64,000 nucleotides of DNA, taken from NCBI GenBank assembly GCA_963070105.1, contig OY718804.1, positions 8,105,817 through 8,169,816 on the forward strand. Direction: 5' to 3'. The DNA is from Litomosoides sigmodontis. Lineage: Eukaryota; Nematoda; Chromadorea; Rhabditida; Onchocercidae. The position numbers and the translations under genes are program-made. Each line of letters starts with the position of its first letter. Position 1 is the stretch's first letter. Positions 53,262 to 64,000 of this stretch are shown one piece after another. Under the pieces are notes generated by a model. It had not been told where the DNA came from, did not search any database, and worked only from the letters and a program-made list of their open reading frames with translations.

Positions 53262-56200
53262 ATGGTGGGTAGAAATGCTGTAAAACAACGACCCACACCG
53301 GCTCGTGAATCAGCCATTAAAGATCTCGCACAAACACCTACGTCATTACCTACAAGCAGCACGTAAGTTTTATCTTTTTTACTTCTGGTGCACTTTTATT
53401 GTTGAGAATGTATATCGTTTCATGTAACACTTATTTCAACCATTAAAGAGGTATAATTTCAGTGCTCCTTAATGTTATGTCCATTTCTTGGCTGTTATAC
53501 AGTAAAAAAAGATTTCATATTAGTAACAGAGGAAGTCTATTAAATTATATGAAATCGAATATTATTAATGAAGTATGTTACGTTGGGGATGAGTTCTGTT
53601 TATTTTTTTTAATCCCACATAGTACTGCTATATGTCAGCTTATCTGTTGTTTGTTAACTTCCTATAATAAACAAAACTCAGGAACGCTTAGAACATTGGA
53701 AAGTAGCACTTATAATTGTTATAATTTAATTGGTAATTCACCTCTTTGTTGCCCTTTTTTATCAGATCTGCACTGTCAACAGCAGCGGAAATTTCTCGAC
53801 CGCTTTTAATAAACGATGAAAACTACGAATTTAGCGAAATTGATAGCGTGATTCAGAGGTATTTAACAAGTACGCAGTATAAAACAGCATTATTTTGGGC
53901 TGATAAACGATTAGCATTATGTCGAAAAAATGGATCCCAACCAACACTGGTCGATATGGCTCGATTTATCAAGGTATATGGAAAACATTTGCTCTAGGAC
54001 TTTTTATGAATTTTATGACATTCATTTCATTTCATTGAAGTCTATATATATATGTCTAAACTTTTATGAATTTTGCTTCGTGCTAGGTAAGATTTTAATA
54101 AGTAGATGTCGGTAAAATCATATCCAAATTATTTGAATTCGAAATTTGTAAGATGACTTCCCATAAATCTTAGAATGCCTTACTGAGAGTTGGACGTATG
54201 CTCTGTTAAATTAAAAATAGTAATTTTTAATCAGATTCATAGAAACACTATAATTTTAATATTTTTTTGAAGGTTTTGGCAGCTGCTGGAGAATGGACAC
54301 GTTTGATGGCTTACTGTGATCGTCATGAGCTTATTATGAAACACATATTCTTCGCTTATTTTTTTGTAAATGCACTTTACAGAAAGAAATTATTTATCGA
54401 CATACTCAAGTTAAAATTGGGTTCCGGGGTAGGTTTTTTTCGTTCTTCCAAGTATTCACATTTCTGTGGTATGTCATGGTTTCCATAAATAAAAAATTAT
54501 TACTTTTCTGCTATAGGGATTTTGAATGTGTATTTGATAATTTTGTGTTTTTTAAGGATCGGTGTCACGATCTCGTGTTCTCCATTGTGCCTCATATGGT
54601 TCAACTTTCCAAACCAAAGTCTTTCGTCCCAAATTCTGAAGAAATAGTTGCGCTGGACAAAATGTCAGAGGATTTGCAGGTGATAATTTGTATGACTTAT
54701 TGATTTATACAAGTTTTCAGTAGAATTTTGTGGAAGCATTAAGTACATTAAAATGGTAATTCTCCTTTTTTCAATATTTAGATCGAAGCGGGGCTGTTGC
54801 TTTTGTTAGGGAAAGCTTATTTGATGACTCAAAACCGTCGTGCTGCATTCTCCTGTTTACAAGGAGCCGTCTATAAAGATGATTCTTGTATAGAAGCATT
54901 TGAACTTATCCAAAAATATCGACTTTATTCAAAGCAGCGCTTTGAGGAATTGATCGAAAGGTATCAGTAGATTTAGTTCGTACTACTTTAAAGCTTTTTA
55001 TTTTTTCATTTCTATTTATTTGTTTTGCCGCAGTTTTTATGAATTTCTGTAATCAAAAACTTTTTTGACCCATTAACACTATTAACATTTTTTCATGTTA
55101 ACTATTAAAATTTTTCAGATCTGGAAATAATAGCAATATCGTTGTGGCTCTTCGGAACTGTTACTTTTCTCAAGGAAGTAAAAATGCAAGTTTAGAAAAT
55201 AATCTTGTTGCTAGAAACTCTTTTGTTTTATTTCACGCCTTTTTAATTTAACTGCAACTACATTCTGTTTGCAGCTGAATTCGGATGCTTCAATAAGTGA
55301 TGCTTTAACAACGGATTTATCAATTCTTACAGCACGAGCTGCGCACCTCTACCAAACTGGGGATCTCACCGGAGCTTATAATATCACGAATGAAATTTTA
55401 AGTGAGGCTGGTATATTTCAGGTTGGAATTTTTTGCTTAGGAAAAAAATTTGCTCAAGAAATTCGACATGTTTGTTCTTAGTAATAGGTCGATGTTACTC
55501 TGGATCAGGATAGAACTATTAATAAATGATAAGCATACCAGTTATAACTTAATTTTTGCGTTACTTATTCACGTCCTAATTTCTTTGTAATCTTTGTTGG
55601 TTATTAATTTCTCTCTACATTTATATTACTTATTAACAAATATGTAGTGTGCCACACATTACTTTGAAACTAGTACGATTTTTTCAAATTTCATTCTGCT
55701 TTAACTTTACCATGATGAATTTTCTTTATATGATTTCTAGCTTTAGGATTGTTTGTTAATTCATATCGCAACCTTGGTGCAGTTGCAAAAATTCGAAAGT
55801 CTCTTTATATTAGCACATCAGTTGGTCGATAGTCAACCAGATAACGAAGTTAGTTGGTATACCGTTGGTTGTTATTACTATTCTATTGGACAACTGGGAG
55901 CAGCAAAAAATTTTTTAAGTAGGTTTTGAATTTTATACTAGCAGTTGGATTATAAATGGGAAGTGTCAGAGCACGATTAATTTTACAAGTTTTTTGCGCC
56001 TAATATTCTTTTTATGTGAAATTTGAATTTTTTATGCACGGTATTGAATCTTGTAGAGCTTTTAAAACAACGGTCTCTTGTTTTTGGTTACTATGAATGA
56101 TAGAAAGATAATCAATTGATATAGCGATGAAGAATTACAGTTATAAGACCAATTGGTTTAGATAAATGTACAGCAATGAACTGTACGTTCGGTGAAGGCT

Positions 56201-58687
56201 GGTTAGCGTTTGGACATGCACTTACTGCAGAATCAGAGCACGAGCAAGCTATGAATTGCTACTTGAGGGTAACTTATTTAAAGTAGATTCTGAGTTATTT
56301 GAAGAATATATAATTAAGTCTAGTGGGATTGATTATAAATTACTTTTTATTCTGACTTTTTGTTTTTATACTTCTCATTTCATGTTACTTTCTTTTATTG
56401 TAAGTATAAATTATCGAATAAAAGGGTGTATATTTTGACTTTATTATATGCCATATAGGAAACCGTTTTCTTTAATATTTAATTAAATCACGCGTTACAA
56501 ATTATCAAATTAATGTTGCAGGCATCGCGAGTGCTGGAAGGTAGCTTCGAACCATTACTGTACATAGGACTAGAGTATGCTTATGCAAACAATACAAAAT
56601 TGGCGCAAGATTTTTTAAAGGATGCAGCTGAAATAGCTGGTGATAATGCGCTTGTGTTACATGAGCAGGGTTGCATTTGCTACATGAAAAAGGAATGGAA
56701 AAGTGTGTTTTTGGTTGTTTCAGAAAAACTGATGTTTTGAAAAACGCTTAGTCTTTAATGTTTGGACCCATGGGGGAAGGTCTAGAGTAGGAAGTGAGGT
56801 TCTAAATTTTTTAATGTCATTCATTATACATGGACTGCTGTATGGAATTCTAACCTGAACTTCCCATTCTGATGATGAAATGACTAACGGTACTGTTAAA
56901 GTATGGTGGAATTTACAACATTTTCATTTTGGAAGTTTCTTACAGGGAGGAATATATTGCGTTGCGGGTCGTCATGTTCAAATAAAACAACCTTAAAACA
57001 CTAGAAGGAGTAATCTGTTCCCATGATATCTTGCAGCTCTGATAAATGTCAGAAACATCTTTCAGATGCTGAAACATTTTTCACCAAAGCTTTGCTGTTA
57101 GCATACAGCGAGCCAAATGATTGTGCTAACGTATGTGATTTGCTAAGTCGACCGTTGAGCGAATTTTGGGAACCACTGGTAAATAATCTGGGGCATGTAA
57201 AGTGCAAACTCGGATCTTACGAGGAGGCCATGAAGTTTCATCAGTAAGTTATTTGGGATTGTTGCATGCCTCTTACCGAGCTTTATTCAGGACCAACTTT
57301 GCGGACATTTTTATCGAACTTATTGCAAAGGTTTGAGTTGGTCTATGTCTTCTGACAGTGCTATTGTTAGTGAAGTTGCTCTCGAACTTACTTTACATAT
57401 TTCTAGACTTATGTGTCACATTTTCCCATGGATAATAATCCAATTCCACAAAATTCCAATTTCCAGTTATTAATAGCATAGTTAATGTAAACAGCAAACT
57501 CAGTTTGTATTCGTATGCATCCCTACCGTATTCATATTCTCCGTTCTAATTGCAGTTTATTTAAGGAAAGCACTTTTAATGTGTCCAGGGAAGCTGGGCC
57601 CAAATGCCGGATTAGCAATAGCAGCAGGTCGCGCTGGAGACATTGACCGAGCTGTTCATTATTTTCATAAGTCGCTTAGTGTGGATCCACATAATAAGGT
57701 ATTAGCGATCTTCACTGTTCTAAAGATCATATCTAAAATTTTAATACACTAATTCTGTTTTTGAGTAGAAATATCAAAGAATCATTTTGTAACCCAGTGT
57801 TCAATGAGCAATTTCCAGGTGAAAGGAAAAGTTCGTCCCACTTTACCTTTCACTGAAACTTAGATCACGTGACCTACTTAAGGGTGATAATTTTTCGATG
57901 TTTGTATCAGGAGTAGATTTGGTCCTCAAAAAAATTTGATTTATGGTTGAATTAAATTACTCTTTGGTTACGTAAAATCTTCCTTAGCTGTTAATATTAC
58001 AACGTTTTTCAGGTGTTGGAGCAAGGACTTCATCAACTCATGCATTTTTTGGGGACGCATGCCAACTTTTTAGCGTCATGCACTAGAACCGCAACTGTTA
58101 TGACTGGAGTTCGTTTTTGAAAAGAAATTAAAAATTTTGATTGAGTTTCGTGTGCTGATGTGAAAGTAATTTTTACAGTCATTCGAAAAATTTCTGGTGA
58201 CAAAAGCTGATTTGGAGGGAGACTCTTATGAAAAGCAAGCTCAACAAAAAGCGTTGGAGACGCTGAGGAGGAAACGTACGAAACGTATGTCTCAAGAAGA
58301 TTGCGAAAGGTACGCAAATCGTCCAATTTTCATTATAAGCAAATGGCATATCTAATTTATGGATTTGCTTCATATTGTAGTACATTTACTTTATAAAAAA
58401 AGAGGGATATCAAAAGCATTTTTGTGTTTTTAATCACTTTGATTTTAGAAATGACCGTGGCATTGCAAGTGGTAGCATGTAGAATTTTTGTAAGAGGTGT
58501 TGATTTGTTCGAAATCCCACCTGAAGTGACCACAGAGTCTTCAAGATTTCAACCCAAAATTTGGAGGGAATTCTAAAATTCAAGTAAATTTTTCATATTT
58601 CTACTTACTGTATCGTTTTTTAGGAGGATGTTGGATCAGCGTGCAAAAACACATGATATCAATGGAACGGATGTTGAAATGACTTAG
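53262..58687 (+). CDS. emb-27: Anaphase-promoting complex subunit CDC16/APC6
   Basis: TPR scaffold subunit of the APC/C ubiquitin ligase that triggers anaphase and mitotic exit. Fifteen exons give 680 residues (human about 620): 53262..53362, 53766..53973, 54273..54428, 54557..54679, 54782..54960, 55119..55185, 55275..55421, 55747..55918, 56162..56268, 56522..56702, 57066..57243, 57566..57698, 58013..58108, 58179..58309 and 58624..58687. Diagnostic blocks are VIQRYLTSTQYKTALFWADK, HIATLVQL, SLFILAHQLVDSQPDNEVSW with YTVGCYYYS, GWLAFGHALTAESEHEQAMN, LYIGLEYAYANN, LHEQGCICYMKKEWKNAETF and WEPLVNNLGHVKCKLGSYEE. A 45-residue N-terminal extension and a basic C-terminal tail (LRRKRTKRMSQED) are nematode-specific or model-dependent. 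Exon 6 needs either a GC donor (AAT|GCAAGT at 55186) or a later GT; the end of exon 13 (58096 or 58108) is also ambiguous. Confidence 0.93.
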
Positions 58688-58788
58688 AAGAAAACTGCAA
58701 ATGTTTGCATTCTTCCAAAATTTGTTTGTTACTAATAGAACTATTTTGCCTACTGTTTCAACTTAAATGAGTCGTAATGAAACCATGG

Positions 58789-58794
58789 AATAAA
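58789..58794 (+). terminator. Polyadenylation signal of CDC16
   Basis: AATAAA about 100 nt after the CDC16 stop codon on the same strand. Confidence 0.55.
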
Positions 58795-59764
58795 ACCGAA
58801 ATCTAAATACAGATAAATCTGACTGCCTTAATGGTTGTGCTTGGGCAAACAAGTGGCTTTTTGACACATCGCATTTTCGAGAAAAGTGGATTTTGTAAAA
58901 CGTGATCGTCAAAACCCTCTGGTTGGTGCATATCAAGAAACTATTGAAAAGAATATGTGAGGCAAATGAAGCGAAGAATGATAATGAAAGGATAGAAACT
59001 CGGGAATTCAATTGAAGTTATCTAGCCTGTTGGCGAAGCGAACTTAATAAAGAAATTTAACTGAAAAGCTCGTTGTATTTTCAAGTGAATTTTAGGTTTT
59101 AAACATTGTAGTTATACAGATGCTTATTCTGTGAGATCAATTTTGCATTGTAGACAATTCCGTTCTCAATTTTACATTCTGCGGTTGTGGAGAATGTCGA
59201 TATTTATAAATGTGGAAGTCTTTAAATTTCGTTTTTAGCTTTGGTTTGGAATTAGATGGAATGAAATGAGTTTAAAATTTTTTAAAGATCAAGTTTTAAG
59301 CATACCTTCTATAAAATTATGTCGAGTCGTTTCATGTGCTATTCGGTTCGGAGTTTTTCGTACGGTACAAAGTCCAAAGTTTATCATATAATGGTTTTAG
59401 CGTTCCTTTATACATATTTTCTAACTGCGATAATTTAGTTTAAAGTATCGTGGAAATTGAAATTCTGAGTGGGAGATCTCATTAGATTATTTATTATTTT
59501 CATTAGATTATTTAGTTTTAGAATTTCCTGGATTAAGGAACATCTGAAAACTTGACTCTAATGACAGCATGGGTTGTCCTAACTTTAAGGGTGTCCTCTG
59601 CACTATACCTTGATTTTACTCAAACTTTCATCTACCATTGATGGGTTGGCAAGAATAAAGTTATTTTAACTTCAAATGGAAATAATTTTAATTTTGCTTA
59701 TTGGAAGTTCGGGTCTTTTTCTGTATTGAATGCTGGTTCTCATATTGTTGCATTATTTAAGGAA
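58795..59764. other. CDC16 / thiolase spacer
   Basis: No gene seen. The last bases before the thiolase ATG (TTATTTAAGGAA) include an AAG acceptor that could receive a spliced leader. Confidence 0.45.
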
Positions 59765-62700
59765 ATGTCACGCTGTTTGCTGTCTATAAGATCTGGTGAT
59801 ATATGTCGAATTGGACCTCTGCACATGGTGTCATGTTGTTTCTCGAGCTCAAAAATATCTGCTACATCTAAGCAAACGTTTTCCAAACCTGATCGACCGA
59901 ATATTGTCCTTGTTGATGCGGTGCGTACGCCATTTTTACAGTCGAGGACGATGTTCAAGAATATGATGGCTATGGACTTGCAGCGAGCGGCTCTTTTGGG
60001 TAATACTTTCGTTCATTACTTTTGCATTTTGGAAAAGCTGATCTTGTAATAGTTTTGGTAAAAATTGGAAATAGTTTTCTAAAAAGTAGCACATAATTGT
60101 TGCATGCATCTGGAGAAAAATATTTCATATCAGTTCTATGATTTCAATTCCGTTCAATTATTTATCCATTTCAATCGTTTCATATAACGGGTATGAAAAT
60201 ATAATTATGGTAACAAGCAAACACATTCTTTTTCAATTTGAAAATGTTTTAAATTTCGACTACAGCATTAGTTGAGCGGACGAAAGTGAGCGTGGACGAA
60301 GTGGGACATATTGTTTGTGGTACTGTAATACAGGAATATAGGACAAGTAATGTAGCACGGGAAGCTGCGTTAACAGCTGGATTTTCTAAAAAGGTATAAT
60401 TCGTTTGAAAGTGATCTGTGATTCTAGAGAAGAAGCTACAAAAGTTCCAAAAAACCTTCAATCTTTTTTCTTCTTCACTCCTCGATCTTCTTTTTTTGTC
60501 ATCACTTCCAACTGTTTTACTGTTCTACACTTTTCTACTTTTCCACCACCTTTCATTTATGTTAAACAAATTTGATTTTTGAATAAATTTAGGTACCAGC
60601 ACATACGGTTACCCTGGCTTGCATCTCGTCAAATGTTGCAATAACCGACGTGATGAACATGATTGCAATAGGTTATTGCAATGCAGGTATTGCTGGTGGT
60701 GTTGAATTACTCTCTGATGTCCCAATCCGATATAATCGTAAAGTGCGCTTTCCTCATTCGGTTTTCTTTACTCGTATTTTTTTACCTAAGTACTTGCTTA
60801 TTGAATTCAGGAGCTCTTATTTGTAGGAAATCCTTTTAAAATAAATTGTTTTTTTAGGCGCGCTCAGCAATGCTTTCTCTGGATAGAGCAAAGAAGTTTT
60901 CTGACAAGTTAACAGCAGTAACAAATATAGCAGTAAACTTTTTCTCACCTGAACTACCATCTGTCACCGAATTTACAACTGGTGAAACAATGGGACATAG
61001 CGGTGATCGGCTGGCGGCCGCATTTGGCGTTTCCAGGCGGTTAATAATTATATATGTATTTAGTGTAGGCAACTGAAATTTTAATCGAGATGATTTAAAT
61101 TAGATGAATTTGATATATAAAATGATAGAAAAATAAGGTTGATATTTAATATGAGGCATTTTTTGTTGGATTTAAGTCGATGTTTTAGTGAACAAGATGA
61201 ATTTGCTCTCCGTTCACATATGCTTGCTGATCGTGCTGTAAAAGAGAATCTTCTCTCTGATGTTATACCAGTTTTTGTAAACGGCAGCAAGCCAACGATT
61301 GTTAGAAAAGACAATGGCATCCGCGTTTCATCAATGGAAAAATTATCACAGTTGAAACCAGCTTTCGTAAAACCTCATGGGACAGTTACTCCAGGTAGGC
61401 TAATTATTGAATTCGAAATGCTGTCCCGAAATGGCCAGATGAAGAATTGACAAACAGATAAATTTTGTAATTATTTTAAAAATAATAAAAGCCTCCTTGT
61501 GCTGTATGTCTTTTATGGAGTGATCTTAAGATTACGGGGATTAACCTATACTGGACAAGATGTTTAGAGAAGTACTGAAACACAAAATCTTGATGGGTTT
61601 GACAGTGTCAGATCATTTTCCTTCACAATTTTATTGATTTCCATAACTTACTGTCTTTTGCACGTTGTAATTTTAATAAGTGCATTGCTTTTAATAAAAA
61701 TACACTTTAGTTTCTAATTTAATTTAATAGAATGGTATGAATGGAAATCAAGAAACAATTGTTTTTTTGTCATAGATCAATACTAAGTGTCATATGATAG
61801 TTTCTTCGCATGATTTGCAGGCAATTCTTCATTTCTCACGGATGGCGCGTCCGCTTCGCTGATAATGGCGGAAGACTACGCGTTAAAGAAAGGTTATAAA
61901 CCAAAGGCCTACCTTAGAGATTTTCAGTATGTAGCACAGGATCCAACCGACCAACTTCTTCTCTCGCCTGCTTATGCAATCCCGAAGTTGATGGATAAGG
62001 TGCAGATTTCATTTTATATCTTTGGACTTTTGTAATTTGTGATTAAACTTTTGATTTTTTTCACTCTGTATTTAGGTTGGATTAACGTTAAAGGATATTG
62101 ATGTTTTCGAAGTTCATGAAGCGTTTGCTGGACAAGTTCTAGCAAACTTGAATGCCATGGATTCGGATTATTTTTGCAAGGTATTGTTTTTCCACATTTA
62201 ATTTCCGAATTTTTTAAATTCCCTGTAGACATGTCGTTTTCTGCTCTTTTAAAATATTTGAAAGAGTTTTTCAGGAAATGTTGAAACGACCAACAAAATA
62301 TGGACGCATACCGGAAGAGAAATTGAATAGCTGGGGTGGCAGTCTTTCACTTGGACATCCATTTGGTGCAACGGGAGTACGGTTGGTGTCTCATGCAGCA
62401 AATCGACTACAGCATGAACAAAGCATGATATCTTATTCTTTCTGATTTCTTATACTTACATTCCACTTTAACAAATTGAAAGTGGTCAAAAACATAAATG
62501 GAATAGTTTGGGTGCTCATGAATCCCTTCATGGAAATTCCTTGTGAAGTTGGATGTGATGCTCAGTTACATCGCTTTGGAGTTAAACTCCGCACTTTAAC
62601 ACTTATGTTGTTGAGGAAAAAATTACACGAACTGATACTTTTCTTATGTGTTTATATGACGCAAAACGATGTCCTTAGCGCTTAAAAATTAACCAAAGTA

Positions 62701-62888
62701 CGATGATTTATGGCACAAAAAATATAAAATAAAACTGACTACAATTTTGCCATTTTCAGTTTTATCACTATTATTTGTCACTGAGTGCGCGAAAACTTTT
62801 TTTTGTTGCAGAACATCTCGGAATTGTAGCTGCATGCGCTGCAGGTGGACACGGAGTCGCTATGCTAATTGAAAATTATCCGAAATAA
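59765..62888 (+). CDS. HADHB: Mitochondrial trifunctional protein beta subunit (3-ketoacyl-CoA thiolase)
   Basis: Last step of long-chain fatty-acid beta-oxidation: thiolytic cleavage of 3-ketoacyl-CoA to acetyl-CoA. Nine exons, 469 residues (human about 474): 59765..59999, 60266..60393, 60593..60742, 60858..61039, 61189..61394, 61821..61999, 62076..62180, 62275..62422 and 62812..62888. The N-terminus is Arg/Ser-rich without acidic residues early on ([10 protein letters not shown]), as for a mitochondrial presequence. Thiolase signatures: nucleophile C131 in [20 protein letters not shown] typical of the beta subunit, H374-E375 in [10 protein letters not shown]423 in [10 protein letters not shown], and C453 in AACAAGGHG. 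The last intron has no GT donor in the right place; the model uses a GC donor (CAAA|GCATGA at 62423). Without the last exon the protein would stop shortly after and lack C453. Confidence 0.95.
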
Positions 62889-64000
62889 ACACAATTTGTT
62901 ATTATTAAAAATAATATATTAACTGCCATATAAAAATATGTGAACACAGTGTGATTAGTCTGCGCACAGCAGTTCATTGGTATTTTTTTTTCACGTTTTC
63001 CTTATCTCTTCTAATGTAACCTAATTTGCACGTTGCATGTCTATCAGTGTGGATGCATTCCTAAACTTTCCATATTAAAATTATCTTGTTGTCCTAGTAA
63101 ATATTAAACATCATGCAACAACTGGTTTCCATGTGCTAGCTATTAGATGTTCAACTCAAAAGATTGCTCTGCCACTAAAGATCTTTAGCTAAAACCTAAA
63201 TAAAGCGGAAACGATTACTGTGATAAGGTTCTAAAAGTTGAAGGTAAGGTAAGGTTGGGCTATTATTCATTCTATGTGAAAATTTTTGGTGGATTATATG
63301 CATATCATATTACCAAAATATTGAATACGTTTGCTATGGTTGTTCATTATTTGTTTATTATACACTTCACGTTTACTACATTTGTACATGGAGGTGGTTG
63401 GATTCAATGATTCTAATATACGAACTGTGATAACATTGTGAATAAAATGAAAACATCATTTCAAGCTGCATGGAGGACATAATGATAATGATTAATTACT
63501 CATTCATTTATTGTGAATAGGAAAGACGAGGAGGAAGGTGAAGATTTATTGGATTAACCATGCTTGTTTACAACCGCAATAAGCTGCAAAATTGGTAATT
63601 GAATTGAGACGAAAGTAGTACTTAAAGGTTAGCTTGAAGGTCATTTATTCATATCATAGAGAGAAGTTGAGAATCTTGCAACAAAGGTGAAGTGCTTCTT
63701 TTTGTCCCCTCGGAACACTCAGTGCTAAGGCAGAGATTTCGTGTGACAGTGAAAAATTTTGCTTTTTGTATCGTCTTCGTTGTACGCTTGAAAACTTATG
63801 GGACACACGAGACACACGTTGTTCGTCAAATCTACTTGTCGGGAATTGAGAGGGATCGGAAGTTATGTCGGTGTTGGTGTGAATAAGCGGTATTGAGAAG
63901 AGGTAAAGATGAAGAGAAAGTCTTATAGTCTGGCTATCGTTGTGGCCTTAAGGCCAGCCCATAATAGCAAATGGCCCTGAAGCAAAAGAAATCGATCGTT
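62889..64000. other. Right-hand end, no gene seen
   Basis: AT-rich DNA after the thiolase stop, presumably 3' UTR then intergenic. A 64-codon plus-strand frame at 63692..63886 has no motif and no detectable partner exon. Confidence 0.45.

Overview
The window is AT-rich eukaryotic nuclear DNA with dense short exons, introns ending in T-rich tracts plus CAG/TAG/AAG, and possible spliced-leader acceptors just upstream of several start codons. The encoded proteins are of nematode type: an MLC-4-like myosin light chain, divergent fatty-acid/retinol-binding (FAR) like secreted proteins, and a peritrophin-type chitin-binding protein. This points to a parasitic nematode, most likely a filarial or related spirurid worm. 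The lineage is inferred from protein content and gene style, not from a database search. All gene models were built by hand from splice signals, reading phase and recalled family motifs.

Layout. From 1 to 20.1 kb every recognised gene is on the minus strand: the 5' end of ARPC1 (Arp2/3 complex), a 544-residue protein with CENP-B/Tigger-type DNA-binding domains, a secreted three-domain chitin-binding protein, cytosolic-type serine hydroxymethyltransferase, and two tandem FAR-like genes. Then come a plus-strand non-muscle myosin regulatory light chain (21.5-22.9 kb), a 3.4 kb empty stretch, and an unrecognised two-exon plus-strand gene (26.3 kb). A small RING/B-box protein (28.3-29.8 kb) and a polypeptide GalNAc-transferase (31.4-35.8 kb) lie on the minus strand. 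Around 38.6-39.4 kb are two weaker candidates: a helical protein whose reading frame is split, and a 50-residue single-pass membrane microprotein.

From 41 to 63 kb everything recognised is on the plus strand: the NUP98-NUP96 precursor (35 exons, 1672 residues), the APC/C subunit CDC16/APC6 (15 exons, 680 residues), and the mitochondrial trifunctional protein beta subunit (9 exons, 469 residues). The spacings of about 1.2 and 1.1 kb and the same orientation are compatible with a loose operon, but this is not proven.

The genes do not form one pathway. They cover actin and myosin function (ARPC1, MLC-4), nuclear transport and mitosis (NUP98-96, CDC16), core metabolism (SHMT, thiolase), secretory glycosylation (GalNAc-T) and secreted worm products (FAR-like, chitin-binding). 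The most interesting items are the transposase-derived DNA-binding protein without a catalytic domain, the tandem divergent FAR-like pair, a potential in-frame NUP96-CDC16 read-through splice, an HF-Thr autoproteolysis site in NUP98, and the uncharacterised small genes.
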